Assembly (NCBI GenBank): GCA_001839685.1 | Contig: MLAK01000670.1 | Location: 37,159 to 80,340 of the forward strand | Direction of reading: 5' to 3' | Source: Tritrichomonas foetus | Taxonomy: Eukaryota; Parabasalia; Tritrichomonadida; Tritrichomonadidae | Length of the DNA stretch: 43,182 bases | Position numbers and translations under genes: made by a program | Notes under the pieces: model-generated | Seen by the model: the letters and a program-made list of their open reading frames with translations, nothing else | Told to the model about the DNA's origin: nothing | The model's database searches: none | Part shown: positions 19,901 through 28,300 of the stretch, piece by piece | Numbering within the stretch: position 1 is the first letter of the stretch | Layout of the letters: every line of letters begins with the position of its first letter

Positions 19901-22304
19901 AATTACTTCTTTAGGGGATGAAAATAGTGAAAAACTATCAAAATATGAAAAACAAATCATTGATTTGAAAAATAATAACATTCAAAAAGATGAATTAATC
20001 GAAACCATGAAAACTCAACTCGATGAGAAAAATTCAATTCAAGAAGAATTTGGATCTTTGGAACAGAATAGATTTATCACCGATTCAATTGACCAATATA
20101 AATTACAAATTTCTGAAAAAGAATCAATTATTTCTTCACTTAATGATGAATATGAACGGTTAAAAACAACAACCGCAACAAGAATTGATGATATGCAAAA
20201 TCAAATAAACGTGCTTTTAGAAAGTTCAAATAGAAAACCAGAAGAAACTGAAAAAGATAAAAAGATATTCGAAATGGTCAACGAATTAAGAACCAAGCAA
20301 GATGAATTAAAAGAAAAGGAAATTGAAATACAAATACTTCAGGACAAAGTTTCAAATTTGGAATGGCTGAGTGAAACCGTTCAAACTGGTGAGCAAAATT
20401 CCAAAGAAGAAATTCAAAAACTTCTAAATGAAACTGAAGAAAAACAACATTCGTTAATTCAAAAAGAACAACAAATCAAACAATTAACGGATGAAATCAA
20501 TTCATATAAACAAAAAATTGAAGAATCGAGTAATTCAATTGCTTCACTTAAAAATGAGATGGAAACTCTCAAAGATCAAATCAAAACCCTTAAACAAGAA
20601 AGTGAAAGCATCAAACAAGAAAATGAAACACTCAAAAATGTGAATCAAAATGTAAACGTGCAACTGGAGACTGCTAAAAAAGAAAATGAAACTCTTCAAA
20701 GGCAAAATAAAGATCTTCAAGCTTCCAATCATATGGTTAAAGACATAAATACCTACAAATTGACTAACCAATTTAAAGAATATCAAGTTATGTTAAATGA
20801 TAAAAATTCAGAAATAAGTTCACTTCAAAATCAAATTAAAGACTTCAATAGAGCTAAAGAAAATTTAGAGAAACAAATTTCCAAATCTCAAAAACAAATT
20901 GAACTGAAAAACAATGAAATCAATTCTTTAAAAACCGAATTAGATAAATTGAATCAAGTCAATCTCACAAAAGACAATATTGAAGGAAGCTTAGAAAAGG
21001 ACAGTTTGAAAAGCACCATTTCTGATTTAACTGCCAAAATTATCGATCTTCAAAAACAGCTTTCTGAAAAAGAAATCCAGATTTTCAATTTCCAAGAAGA
21101 ACTTCAAAAAGCAAGTACAAACAATTTCCAAAAGGTTCGTTTAGAACAACAAATTAATGACAAAGATCGAAAAATTGCATCTTTGGAAACACAAATCGCT
21201 TATAATCAAGAAATTTCAAAATCCAAAGATTTCCAAATCGCACTTCTTCAAAAACAAATCGATGAATCACAAAACAATGAAAGAAATGCTCAAACGCAAA
21301 GGCAAAAAGATCAAATTAATAAGGATTTATTAATTTCCCAACTTCAGAATGAAGTAACTGATCTAAAAACACAGAATAGGCTCCTCGAAGAACAAAAGAA
21401 CCAAATATTAAAACAGCAAAAGCATTTAATTCAATCAGATGCTTCAAATGATGAACAACTTATTCATATGGAAACAAAAATGCACTCCTTAGAAATCGAA
21501 AATGAAAGATTAAAGAAAGAAAATAGTAAATTAACCGTAATTAAAAATGAATCATTAAACAGAGAAACTCAAATGCAATCTTTAATTAAAGAAATGGAAA
21601 ATAAAGATCGTTTAATCGACGAATTGAAGAAGTCACAAATTGAATTAGCTAAAAAATGTAAAGGCAAAATTAAAAATTATAAAACTAAAATTAACTCATT
21701 TGAATCTCAACGATCTGAAGAAATTGGTGCCAAAAATAGTGAAATTCGAAACCTTTCATCAAAAGTTATTGAGTTACAATCAAGAATTGATGTTGGAAAT
21801 GATGTTACACCTGAAATTTCAGAACTTAGTTTCATGCTAAATAATTCTAATAACCCTTATGACTTCTCCTTCTCCTTCAACGATGATTCTATACATAATT
21901 CGATTGGAAATATGAGTAATATTGAAGCGTTAAGGAATGCCAAGAATCGTGTATCATATCTGCTGCAGGATTATCATACACTTCGATCAAAAAGTGAATT
22001 GCAAGAACAAGAATTACAACAAAGTCGAATTCAGCAACAGAGACAAAATGAAAAAATTCAAAATCTTAAGAAAAGACTTGCAAAAGAAATTTTACGAAAT
22101 CAAAAAACTCAACAAAGTGAATTAATAAGATTGAATACAGTAGATGATGATAGAATGACGGTTCAGCGTTTGAAAGATGATTTGAATAAAGCTCATAAAG
22201 AATTAAATGCTTTACAAGTTAAACATCAATCGGCTTTAAGGCTTATTGGCCAACTCTGGACGCAAAACCAATCAATTGTTAAAAAACAACCAACGGATCT
22301 ATAA
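16923..22304 (+). CDS. Uso1/p115-like vesicle-tethering golgin, giant coiled coil
   Basis: This 1793-residue protein resembles Uso1/p115, the Golgi tether that catches ER-derived COPII vesicles downstream of Rab1. Residues 1 to about 540 form an armadillo-like alpha-helical head. The opening MAFLTKFLAPE, the LDDILQYSRQYKRIIGIKA segment and the pattern around VQTIFISNSRVQQLVLGL resemble the p115 head (compare KKYRLEVGIQA and VQQIILxSPxGVSRLMDLL). From about 542 nearly to the end is a long heptad-rich coiled coil of Glu, Lys, Gln, Asn and Leu. It is interrupted by flexible Asn/Ser linkers near 636-652 and 735-762 and by a Ser/Phe/Asn hinge near 1645-1680. The total length is very close to yeast Uso1 (about 1790). 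Head similarity is modest, so another long coiled-coil tether is the alternative. There is no transmembrane segment and no clear GRIP domain. Confidence 0.6.
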   Translation: MAFLTKFLAPEPTESDEEFLTRRLNDFMNGNTQGNVLDDILQYSRQYKRIIGIKAWTFLVESLSSYKRDTENQYKILRILNELVNDESLEANSISGYIVNDEDAFVKIMECLSSNESNIRGITLTLLKNFLRLQISKVQTIFISNSRVQQLVLGLKDDPSDMIRSNFYYVIPSLVKDNSDIQQLIAFQLVDALAERIVNSPDIITVIQSLIEGSPMAMKLFVQTGHMIKLLPSIKTGDKNSISLLTLLFKSSEAAHFRQYIQGDLISTIIDQSISPNNQRSNFLNLLGYIIKGDQELCSSINEKLENVLEIAMNSNDQTEEESVLFCLECYTIKLSMNLAEAICVKMSSKTAEILENYKNTPKPVISLLSIGCSCLISNHDSLTLFYGTNLSSGKCFFTHTIEILAVMSIDMVDLLTNLLKFASAAVWESQNASKYFVSTLSTFQREDKQSSLVFLISLCQRDIDISIRNVACLLVLELLLFKPDDDSFSQLITAIKSHIGINEIISILDSYSKVYIENEEQSQWGEFVAEAYRNVRVNKDGLLNQQVEIKSSSAAIASLQSQLSEATQENKELKESNTTLQADLDKNQEMIEDLEKQIEELSQANFMYENALTQCNTEKDQLEEELENLRSKFGCISNSNNFSGSNSNELEQKYELLQTQFNEMKENLSKEIENLKNENQLLKEKIQSSDAANEYMKENEDLRIQLKRAQQHIQELSQTDEELKQAKAELAKFYIGSNSSTSSFTPNTNTILNNNSSDSQLIEKDQRIQELEKTEKENEKLIAQINQENDEMKANSIALENTNKSLTNEISQLKVAQTQLIEKHNEEIQNLQNMNANTETELIEAMEKNEEYEKIINEKKSKIKQLKNDMNKGISNKDNETLLNQIQTLNEELSQTKEQNNLLLTEKSKSSTKIEELEIANQSLKEMTEQLTSQLNSNNDNNESDSLNEKIQLLENDKIEFENKIIQLNSELKNEIDQNENYISEIESLKKKITSLGDENSEKLSKYEKQIIDLKNNNIQKDELIETMKTQLDEKNSIQEEFGSLEQNRFITDSIDQYKLQISEKESIISSLNDEYERLKTTTATRIDDMQNQINVLLESSNRKPEETEKDKKIFEMVNELRTKQDELKEKEIEIQILQDKVSNLEWLSETVQTGEQNSKEEIQKLLNETEEKQHSLIQKEQQIKQLTDEINSYKQKIEESSNSIASLKNEMETLKDQIKTLKQESESIKQENETLKNVNQNVNVQLETAKKENETLQRQNKDLQASNHMVKDINTYKLTNQFKEYQVMLNDKNSEISSLQNQIKDFNRAKENLEKQISKSQKQIELKNNEINSLKTELDKLNQVNLTKDNIEGSLEKDSLKSTISDLTAKIIDLQKQLSEKEIQIFNFQEELQKASTNNFQKVRLEQQINDKDRKIASLETQIAYNQEISKSKDFQIALLQKQIDESQNNERNAQTQRQKDQINKDLLISQLQNEVTDLKTQNRLLEEQKNQILKQQKHLIQSDASNDEQLIHMETKMHSLEIENERLKKENSKLTVIKNESLNRETQMQSLIKEMENKDRLIDELKKSQIELAKKCKGKIKNYKTKINSFESQRSEEIGAKNSEIRNLSSKVIELQSRIDVGNDVTPEISELSFMLNNSNNPYDFSFSFNDDSIHNSIGNMSNIEALRNAKNRVSYLLQDYHTLRSKSELQEQELQQSRIQQQRQNEKIQNLKKRLAKEILRNQKTQQSELIRLNTVDDDRMTVQRLKDDLNKAHKELNALQVKHQSALRLIGQLWTQNQSIVKKQPTDL

Positions 22305-23285
22305 AATTAAATTAATTTTATTAATATAACTAAATAAACATCTGTCATAATTAGTTAATGAATTTACAATTTTGATTGTTTGATATTCTATTCTATTCTA
22401 CTAAAGTTATATAACTTCTTACATACTAAGGAGGTTTGTCTCAAAAATATATAAAAAGTGCATGATTTATAATGTTTTTTCTCAAACCTTAGGCATAAAC
22501 GAGGACATAATTTTGATCTTATTATGCCTTTTATATTACTAATGAAAAAATTCATTTGGAAAAACAAATGTGAAGTTTATGATGTGAAAACAATCAAAAA
22601 TCATATTTCATTTTGAATAGTTAAATGGTTCCAACTTGAATGTGTTTTCAAATATAGAAAAAGTGATTATCTCAGATGAAATGAAATATCGACGAAAAAT
22701 ATTTCGGATATTGAGATAAGTGTTCGCAATTTTGTAGTAACTATCGTTTCTCTTCTAATCGTCATTAATTTCACGATAAAACAATGATAATTTTGAGAAA
22801 ATTCAAATTTTTGAATTATATTAAGATTGTGACATTCATTCAATTGTGAGAGTGTATTTATTTGAGTATCTTTTTTACAAATGTAGATAATATTAAATGA
22901 CCTTGTTCTTTGTTTCGCTAAAAGTGAAATTTATCGATAGATTTTATAGATTTTATAGAAAAAATGAATTTTTTTTAATACCATATTTTTCATTTATAAA
23001 ATTTAATCTAGTTTTTCTTTTGGTATTCAGAAGAATCACTTTAGACTATGGGATTTTGATTTGACTCATTCCAAACAATTTTTGTTTTTGGTTCGAAATT
23101 TAATTATGAAAAGTTGCATTGTTAAAAATCATTGATTGGTGCTGCGTTGAGCGAATTTAATAATATCATCTGAAAAAATTAATGCTGATCAAATGATTAG
23201 CGTATTTATTTTTCTTATTTAACGAATTCGATCAGATAGCTATTTTGATATCACTTTTTTTTCCTCAAATTTGAGAGGATAGATT

Positions 23286-23335
23286 TTTTCACTACTTTAT
23301 GAACTTCGATTTACATTTATAAGAAGTAGTGAAAA
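23286..23335. repeat. Perfect 12-bp inverted repeat upstream of the epimerase gene
   Basis: TTTTCACTACTT (23286-23297) is exactly complementary to AAGTAGTGAAAA (23324-23335), with a 26-base loop. It lies about 205 bases before the epimerase start and could form a hairpin or be a symmetric protein-binding site. Each arm holds a TCACT core similar to the spacer motif TCACTTTTT. Confidence 0.55.
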
Positions 23336-23522
23336 TTTTTTCAATTGTAAAGATGACGCAACTTTTTCTATGTCAGTCTTACTTGAATAAGGGAAACTCG
23401 ATAATAACCATTCGATTCAAAATATGTAAACAGTTTCCATTCAAATACACCACACTGATTGAAAATCAGAAAAGAAATTGAAAGTGTGGAACATTATCTT
23501 ATTTTAAAAAGGTGTGGTCAGT

Positions 23523-23529
23523 TCACAAT
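23523..23529 (+). promoter_or_regulatory. Initiator-like TCACAAT before the epimerase start
   Basis: TCACAATTCGCGAATTA directly precedes the ATG at 23540. Its place relative to that ATG supports 23540, rather than any upstream codon, as the translation start. Confidence 0.4.
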
Positions 23530-23539
23530 TCGCGAATTA

Positions 23540-24604
23540 ATGAGCGAGCAAAAAGAAAGAGTTTGTATCGGTGGTGGTGCCGGCTTCATCGGATCTCATA
23601 TGGGCAAGTTCCTCCGCAATAAAGGATACTGGGTACGCTGTGTTGATTGGGCCGAAAACGAATTTTGGCCACCTGAAGATTTTTGCGACGAATTCATCAG
23701 ACTTGACCTTCGAGACTACGCCAGCTGCAAACGCGCATGCGAGGGATGCCAGTGGGTTTTCAATTTTGCCGCAGATATGGGTGGAATGGGATTCATCCAA
23801 TGTAATAACGCGCTCATTCTCTACAACAACCTAATGATTAGCTCCAACATGCTCGAAGCAGCCCGCCGAAGTGGTGTAAAGCGCTTTTTCTACTCTTCCA
23901 GCGCATGCGTTTATCCAGAATATAAGCAGACCGAAGTTGACGTTCCAGCTCTCAAGGAAGACGACGCATGGCCAGCCCAGCCGCAAGACGCCTATGGAGT
24001 TGAAAAAATCTGCACAGAAGAACTCTGCAAACATTATTATCAAGATTTCGGACTTGAAACTCGAGTTGCACGTTTCCATAACATCTACGGACCTTACGGA
24101 ACATGGTGGGGAGGCCGCGAGAAGGCACCTGCCGCTTTTTGCCGTAAAGCCATCACCTCCACAGAAACATTCGATATTTGGGGAGATGGACATCAAACTC
24201 GCTCTTTCACATATATCGACGACTGCCTTGAAGGCGTTTTCAAGCTCTTCCTTTCCGATATTCGCGAACCGTTAAATATTGGATCAAGCGAAATGATTTC
24301 AATGAACGATCTCGCAAAGCTCGCCCTCTCGTTCACCGGAAAAGATATCCCCATTTCTCACAGCGAAGGCCCAGAAGGCGTCAGAGGCAGAAATTCCGAC
24401 AATACAAAAATTCTTCAACTTTTGAATTGGGAACCGCCAACAAAGCTCGCTGACGGACTCAAGAAGACATACGACTGGATTTTGACTCAAGTCGAAGCCG
24501 CCAAAGAGCGTGGTGAAGATATCTCGAAATTTGCGAAATCTGCCCCTGTCCATTTGAAGGACATTCCAGAATTAGGAACTTTCCGCGAAAAAACCGAATA
24601 TTAA
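23540..24604 (+). CDS. GME: GDP-mannose 3,5-epimerase (plant type)
   Basis: This 354-residue NAD-dependent short-chain dehydrogenase/reductase should convert GDP-D-mannose to GDP-L-galactose, with GDP-L-gulose as by-product, in the cytosol. The Rossmann motif GGAGFIG is at 12-18. Cys123 in SSACVYP, Tyr152 and Lys156 of the YxxxK motif (DAYGVEK), and Lys195 in GGREKAPAAFCRKA correspond to Arabidopsis Cys145, Tyr174, Lys178 and Lys217 at one constant offset of 22. Long stretches such as ADMGGMGFIQ and GPEGVRGRNSDN match the plant enzyme closely, so identification is strong. The frame is open upstream, but no ATG precedes 23540 and MSEQKERVCIGGG has the expected spacing. G+C is far higher than in neighbouring genes, with many C-ending codons, indicating high expression or a distinct origin. 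GDP-L-galactose serves ascorbate synthesis in plants; here a cell-surface glycan is a guess. Confidence 0.94.
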   Translation: MSEQKERVCIGGGAGFIGSHMGKFLRNKGYWVRCVDWAENEFWPPEDFCDEFIRLDLRDYASCKRACEGCQWVFNFAADMGGMGFIQCNNALILYNNLMISSNMLEAARRSGVKRFFYSSSACVYPEYKQTEVDVPALKEDDAWPAQPQDAYGVEKICTEELCKHYYQDFGLETRVARFHNIYGPYGTWWGGREKAPAAFCRKAITSTETFDIWGDGHQTRSFTYIDDCLEGVFKLFLSDIREPLNIGSSEMISMNDLAKLALSFTGKDIPISHSEGPEGVRGRNSDNTKILQLLNWEPPTKLADGLKKTYDWILTQVEAAKERGEDISKFAKSAPVHLKDIPELGTFREKTEY

Positions 24605-25055
24605 ACTCTCTGCTAAAATTATTAAACAATTTTTATAAATCAATTTTATTTATAAATTCTTTTTTTTGAACTTCATAAAATGTAAAGTTCATATTTTTCA
24701 TATTTTTGTTCCAGGAATGAAGAAATGGAAAATCCACTGGAAAGAATAGAGTCAAATTTGCGGAAATGCGTAATCTGTCATGATCGACCAAATAAATGAA
24801 ATAAACCATAAATGTGTTTATAACATTCGTTTTGGTTTACTTATTTGTTAATTCGAGGTGTTTAAAGAAACAATATTTTTAAAAATGTGCTTTTAATTAG
24901 TGGTTTGAAGACACGATCTCAGATTCGTAACAAAGTATAAATGCTCGATCAAAAACAATGATTCATTAGTTTAAACTCTTTCTTATTTGTCATTTACAAT
25001 AATAAGTGAGTCCTAATTGTTGATCACAAGAACACTGAATTTGAAAAATCCCAAA
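24605..25055. other. Intergenic region between epimerase and tRNA
   Basis: It contains an AT-only hairpin just after the epimerase stop (24632-24656) and a 24-codon ORF at 24725-24799 (ending RKCVICHDRPNK) that looks like part of a zinc-binding motif but is too short to call. Nothing else is supported. Confidence 0.45.
24632..24656. repeat. AT-only 9-bp hairpin in the epimerase 3' region
   Basis: TTTATAAAT (24632-24640) and ATTTATAAA (24648-24656) pair perfectly around a 7-base loop, 28 bases past the stop codon. It may lie in the 3' untranslated region. Weak A/U pairs make a strong role unlikely. Confidence 0.45.
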
Positions 25056-25135
25056 GACGACTTGGCCAGTGGTTAAGGCGAGGGATTGCTAATCCCTTGT
25101 GCTTGCACGCGTGGGTTCGAATCCCATGGTCGTCG
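25056..25135 (+). tRNA. tRNA-Ser (anticodon GCT)
   Basis: The 80 bases fold into a full type II cloverleaf. The acceptor stem GACGACT pairs with GGTCGTC (25128-25134, one T-G pair) and the discriminator is G135 of the window's 25.1 kb block. The D stem is GCC/GGC (25065-25067 and 25077-25079). The anticodon stem is AGGGA/TCCCT with loop TTGCTAA and anticodon GCT at 25088-25090. A long variable arm GTGC/GCAC is characteristic of serine. The T arm is GTGGG/CCCAT with TTCGAAT, giving an intact B box. CCA is not encoded and there is no intron. It should decode AGC and AGT codons. A run of six T (25137-25142) follows as the RNA polymerase III terminator. It is a single gene, not part of a tRNA array. 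Confidence 0.97.
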
Positions 25136-25136
25136 C

Positions 25137-25142
25137 TTTTTT
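25137..25142 (+). terminator. RNA polymerase III terminator of tRNA-Ser
   Basis: Six consecutive T residues begin two bases after the discriminator base, the normal position for polymerase III termination. Confidence 0.85.
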
Positions 25143-25346
25143 AATTTTCATCAAAATGTATGTTGATGTTTAACGCTTATCTCTTTATTATTTCCTCATC
25201 AATGAAATAGCAGAAATATCAGCAATGCAAAATTCATAAGTTTTGTTAAGATATTTTTTTACTGTTTCAAACTAAAGAGGTCAAAAAATGGATTTCTTAA
25301 AATTTTGCGAATTTTTAAACGGCAACAATTTCCGTTTTCTATTCAA

Positions 25347-28300
25347 ATGGAGCAATCCCTCCGCCTTCTACTCACAGAAGGTACGCAACTAAACGAACAA
25401 ACTCTTCTAAATGTTTATAACAAGTTAAATTCACAAGGAAATGGATTTGCATCCGATTTGTATATATTAACAGCCGAAAAATTATTCGAACTACCGCCGC
25501 CACTCCAAAAGCATATTATTGATAAAGCAGAAAACATGATCAATATTTATAACCGACTCCAAGAACCAGTCAATCAATTTCAAATTCGCGCATTGATATG
25601 TCAAGCATTAGTCAACTCTTATCGAGCACGCCAACTACGTGGCATTCCAGCAACAGAATTGAATTTGAAAGCTATCGATTTTATGCTTCGCGCTTTAAAA
25701 ACAATTCAAAGTAATACATTATATCAACCATTAAGTTTGCGTGCTGTTTTTTTATATAATCAAATTGCCTTTCCATTTTTTATAATGGAGCAAAGACATC
25801 ACCTATCTCAAATCACGCCAATTGCTGTTTCTTTACTTGAATCACATTTATCTGGAAAGTTTGATGCCAATCTTCGTTTGTATATTGCACTTTCATTGCT
25901 TCATTGTTGTATATTAGATGATTTTAATAAATGCGATGAGGCCTCAAAACACATGCAGAAACTCTTTACTTTAGTTCCAACAGATTTAATTCAACTAAGA
26001 TATTCCCTACTTCATTTTTATGTTCATTTTTCACGAAAGTCTACTGGCGGTATTATGAAACAAAAATTGGATTTGAATGAGTCACTTCAAAAAGCAGTTG
26101 TTTTGTATCAATCAGCGAGATCAAATAATGCAACAACCACAAAAGATCTTGCTGAAGTTTTTAAAATTTGTGTTGCCTTTCTTGAAACAAAAAAGGAACC
26201 AAACGAAGAAACATATGAAGCTGAAATTATTATTGGAGAAACAGGACGATTAGCTGCTCAATTTGGACAGACTCAACTTGCTGAAGACTGTCAAGCTAAA
26301 GCATCATCAGCACGTTCACCAAACGCAAGACTGCATGCAAATTTAACTAATGCTGAACTTGCATTAAATAGACATCCAACACAAGAAGAAAGAGCAGAAA
26401 TTGTAAACAATTGCAATCATGTAATGAGTCTTGCTATGTTCCAAGGTGATCTTGTTACTGTTCAAGATGCAGCAGCAATGCTTTGGTCACATACAATTCA
26501 TATTTTGAATGCACCAGCTTTAGTAAAAAGGTATCTAATTGGTGCTTGCGATATTCTAAATAAAGTTAATTCACAAGCAAATACTTTGAGATCACAAATG
26601 CACTTTGCTTTATCTAAAATTTTTGAGGCAGAACATGACAAAGTTAGAGCAATTGATCATTTAAAGAAAGCACTTGCTTTGGACTATTTATGGAGCGATC
26701 ATCCAACTAAATTAATTCATCCATATGATAGATTTATTGTACCATATTTTAGAATGTTGAACGTGGCACTTGATTCTTATGGACAACAACTTAATATTCC
26801 TGATGAAGCTTTTTCAATGATTGCACTTCCAAAGAAAATTAATCCACAAAGTATTGAGAATGCCTTTAAGTTAATTCAACAAATGCAGTCTTCAGAGATT
26901 TCATTATTTGATCCAATAGATGCTGCGCATTGGGCAAGTGTTTGGTTTGATATTATTAAACATGCTTCTCAGGGAGGTTGTGATAAAATCGCAGTAGAAG
27001 CATGTAATCAATTTTTATCATATGAATTTGAAACTATTCAATATGATGCAACAGTCGAAATTCAATGTGAAGCAACTGTTCCAGGAATCGTATCTTGCTT
27101 TAAAGTTAATCCAAACAATATTCAATATGCATTAAACTTTGTACAATTTTCAATTGCGCGTTCAAAAATTTTGAAGAAAAATAGGTATGCATATAATTCA
27201 TTATCTGCCATTTGGAACTCATTTTTCTCCGTTCAGAATCCATGTGATTGTGCTGACCATGCAGATTTTCTTTTGGATTGCGTTACTCATTTGTTTGAAT
27301 CGGATTTCAAAAAGTCGAAAGATCTCGTTGGTCAATTCGTTAATTTTTATGTCGAAGTTGTGATTGCTCAAAGCAATGAACCACAAGCTATATCTACACC
27401 AAAGAAGAAGGGACCTTCAATTGATCCAGCAAAACAGAAACAGCTTAAAACTGCAGAAGATTTAATTATTAAATCATTACCAATTGTTACTTCAATATAT
27501 GAAAAGAAAGCATTAATTGACAGACTTGTAGATATTTTTGGAAAAAGAAATCAGCTTCCACCAAATCAAAATGATCCAGAATATTCAATTTTAATCACTT
27601 TGGCTACAATAATGAATGAAAAAGTTCAACATAAACCTGAAACTTTAACAACAACATATAATCAGATCCTAAATATTAAAAATCCAATTCTACTAGCCTT
27701 ATTAGCAGAAAAGGCTTGTAAACTTGACTTACACCAAATTACTATTGACTCTGCCTCAAAAGCAATTGAATTTCTTCCTAGCCCATCAGATAAAGATGAA
27801 AAATATCATATTGGTTTAGCAAGATTTTATCGTGGTTTAGCATTTTTAAGATTAATTCAACCAGATCTTCAAGAGTTTAGTTGTCAAGACAAACTTAGAA
27901 ATGATTCTGCAACAGATTTCCTTCGTGCAGCAGTCTATTTTTATGATGGTAAAGCTCTTGAGAATGCGAAAACAGCTCTAAAATTCTTTGTATCCACAAT
28001 TGCGGTTGGTGAAAATTACATAAAATTCCGAGTTATGATTACTGATTTGTTAGTTGAAGCTATATCTTTTTCAAGGAAAGTTAAAATTGGAGATGATTTA
28101 CGTGTACGTCTTTTCCGTATTTATTTGTTAGTTTTAATTGATAAGAAAGATTGGGAAAATTGCCGTAAAACTATTAAAACCGCAATTACCACATTGGATA
28201 AAAGTGTTCATTGTCATATTTGGGATCTAAATTTGATTGTTACCTTTAATGCAGATTGTTTAAAGACTCAACAACCTTTGGTTGATGAAATGCTCAGAGT

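Larger units (their letters stand above)
22305..23539. other. 1.2 kb intergenic region upstream of the epimerase gene
   Basis: No gene is supported. The region contains AAAAAGTGA (22658-22666), TCACTTTTT (23251-23259), a bulged stem (22426-22438 with 22483-22492) and a perfect 12-bp inverted repeat (23286-23335). It probably includes the 3' end of the golgin transcript and the epimerase promoter. Confidence 0.5.

Noticed and set aside
23459..23539. 27-residue N-terminal extension of the epimerase
   Set aside because: The extended frame begins with TTG, and the ATG at 23540 aligns with the expected start of the SDR domain.
23537..24553. Several long antisense and out-of-frame readings over the epimerase gene
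   Set aside because: Higher G+C reduces chance stops, producing long shadow frames; the sense frame has full catalytic motifs.
25305..25346. 14-residue upstream extension of the CFAP46-like protein
   Set aside because: It begins with TTG; the first ATG in frame is 25347.
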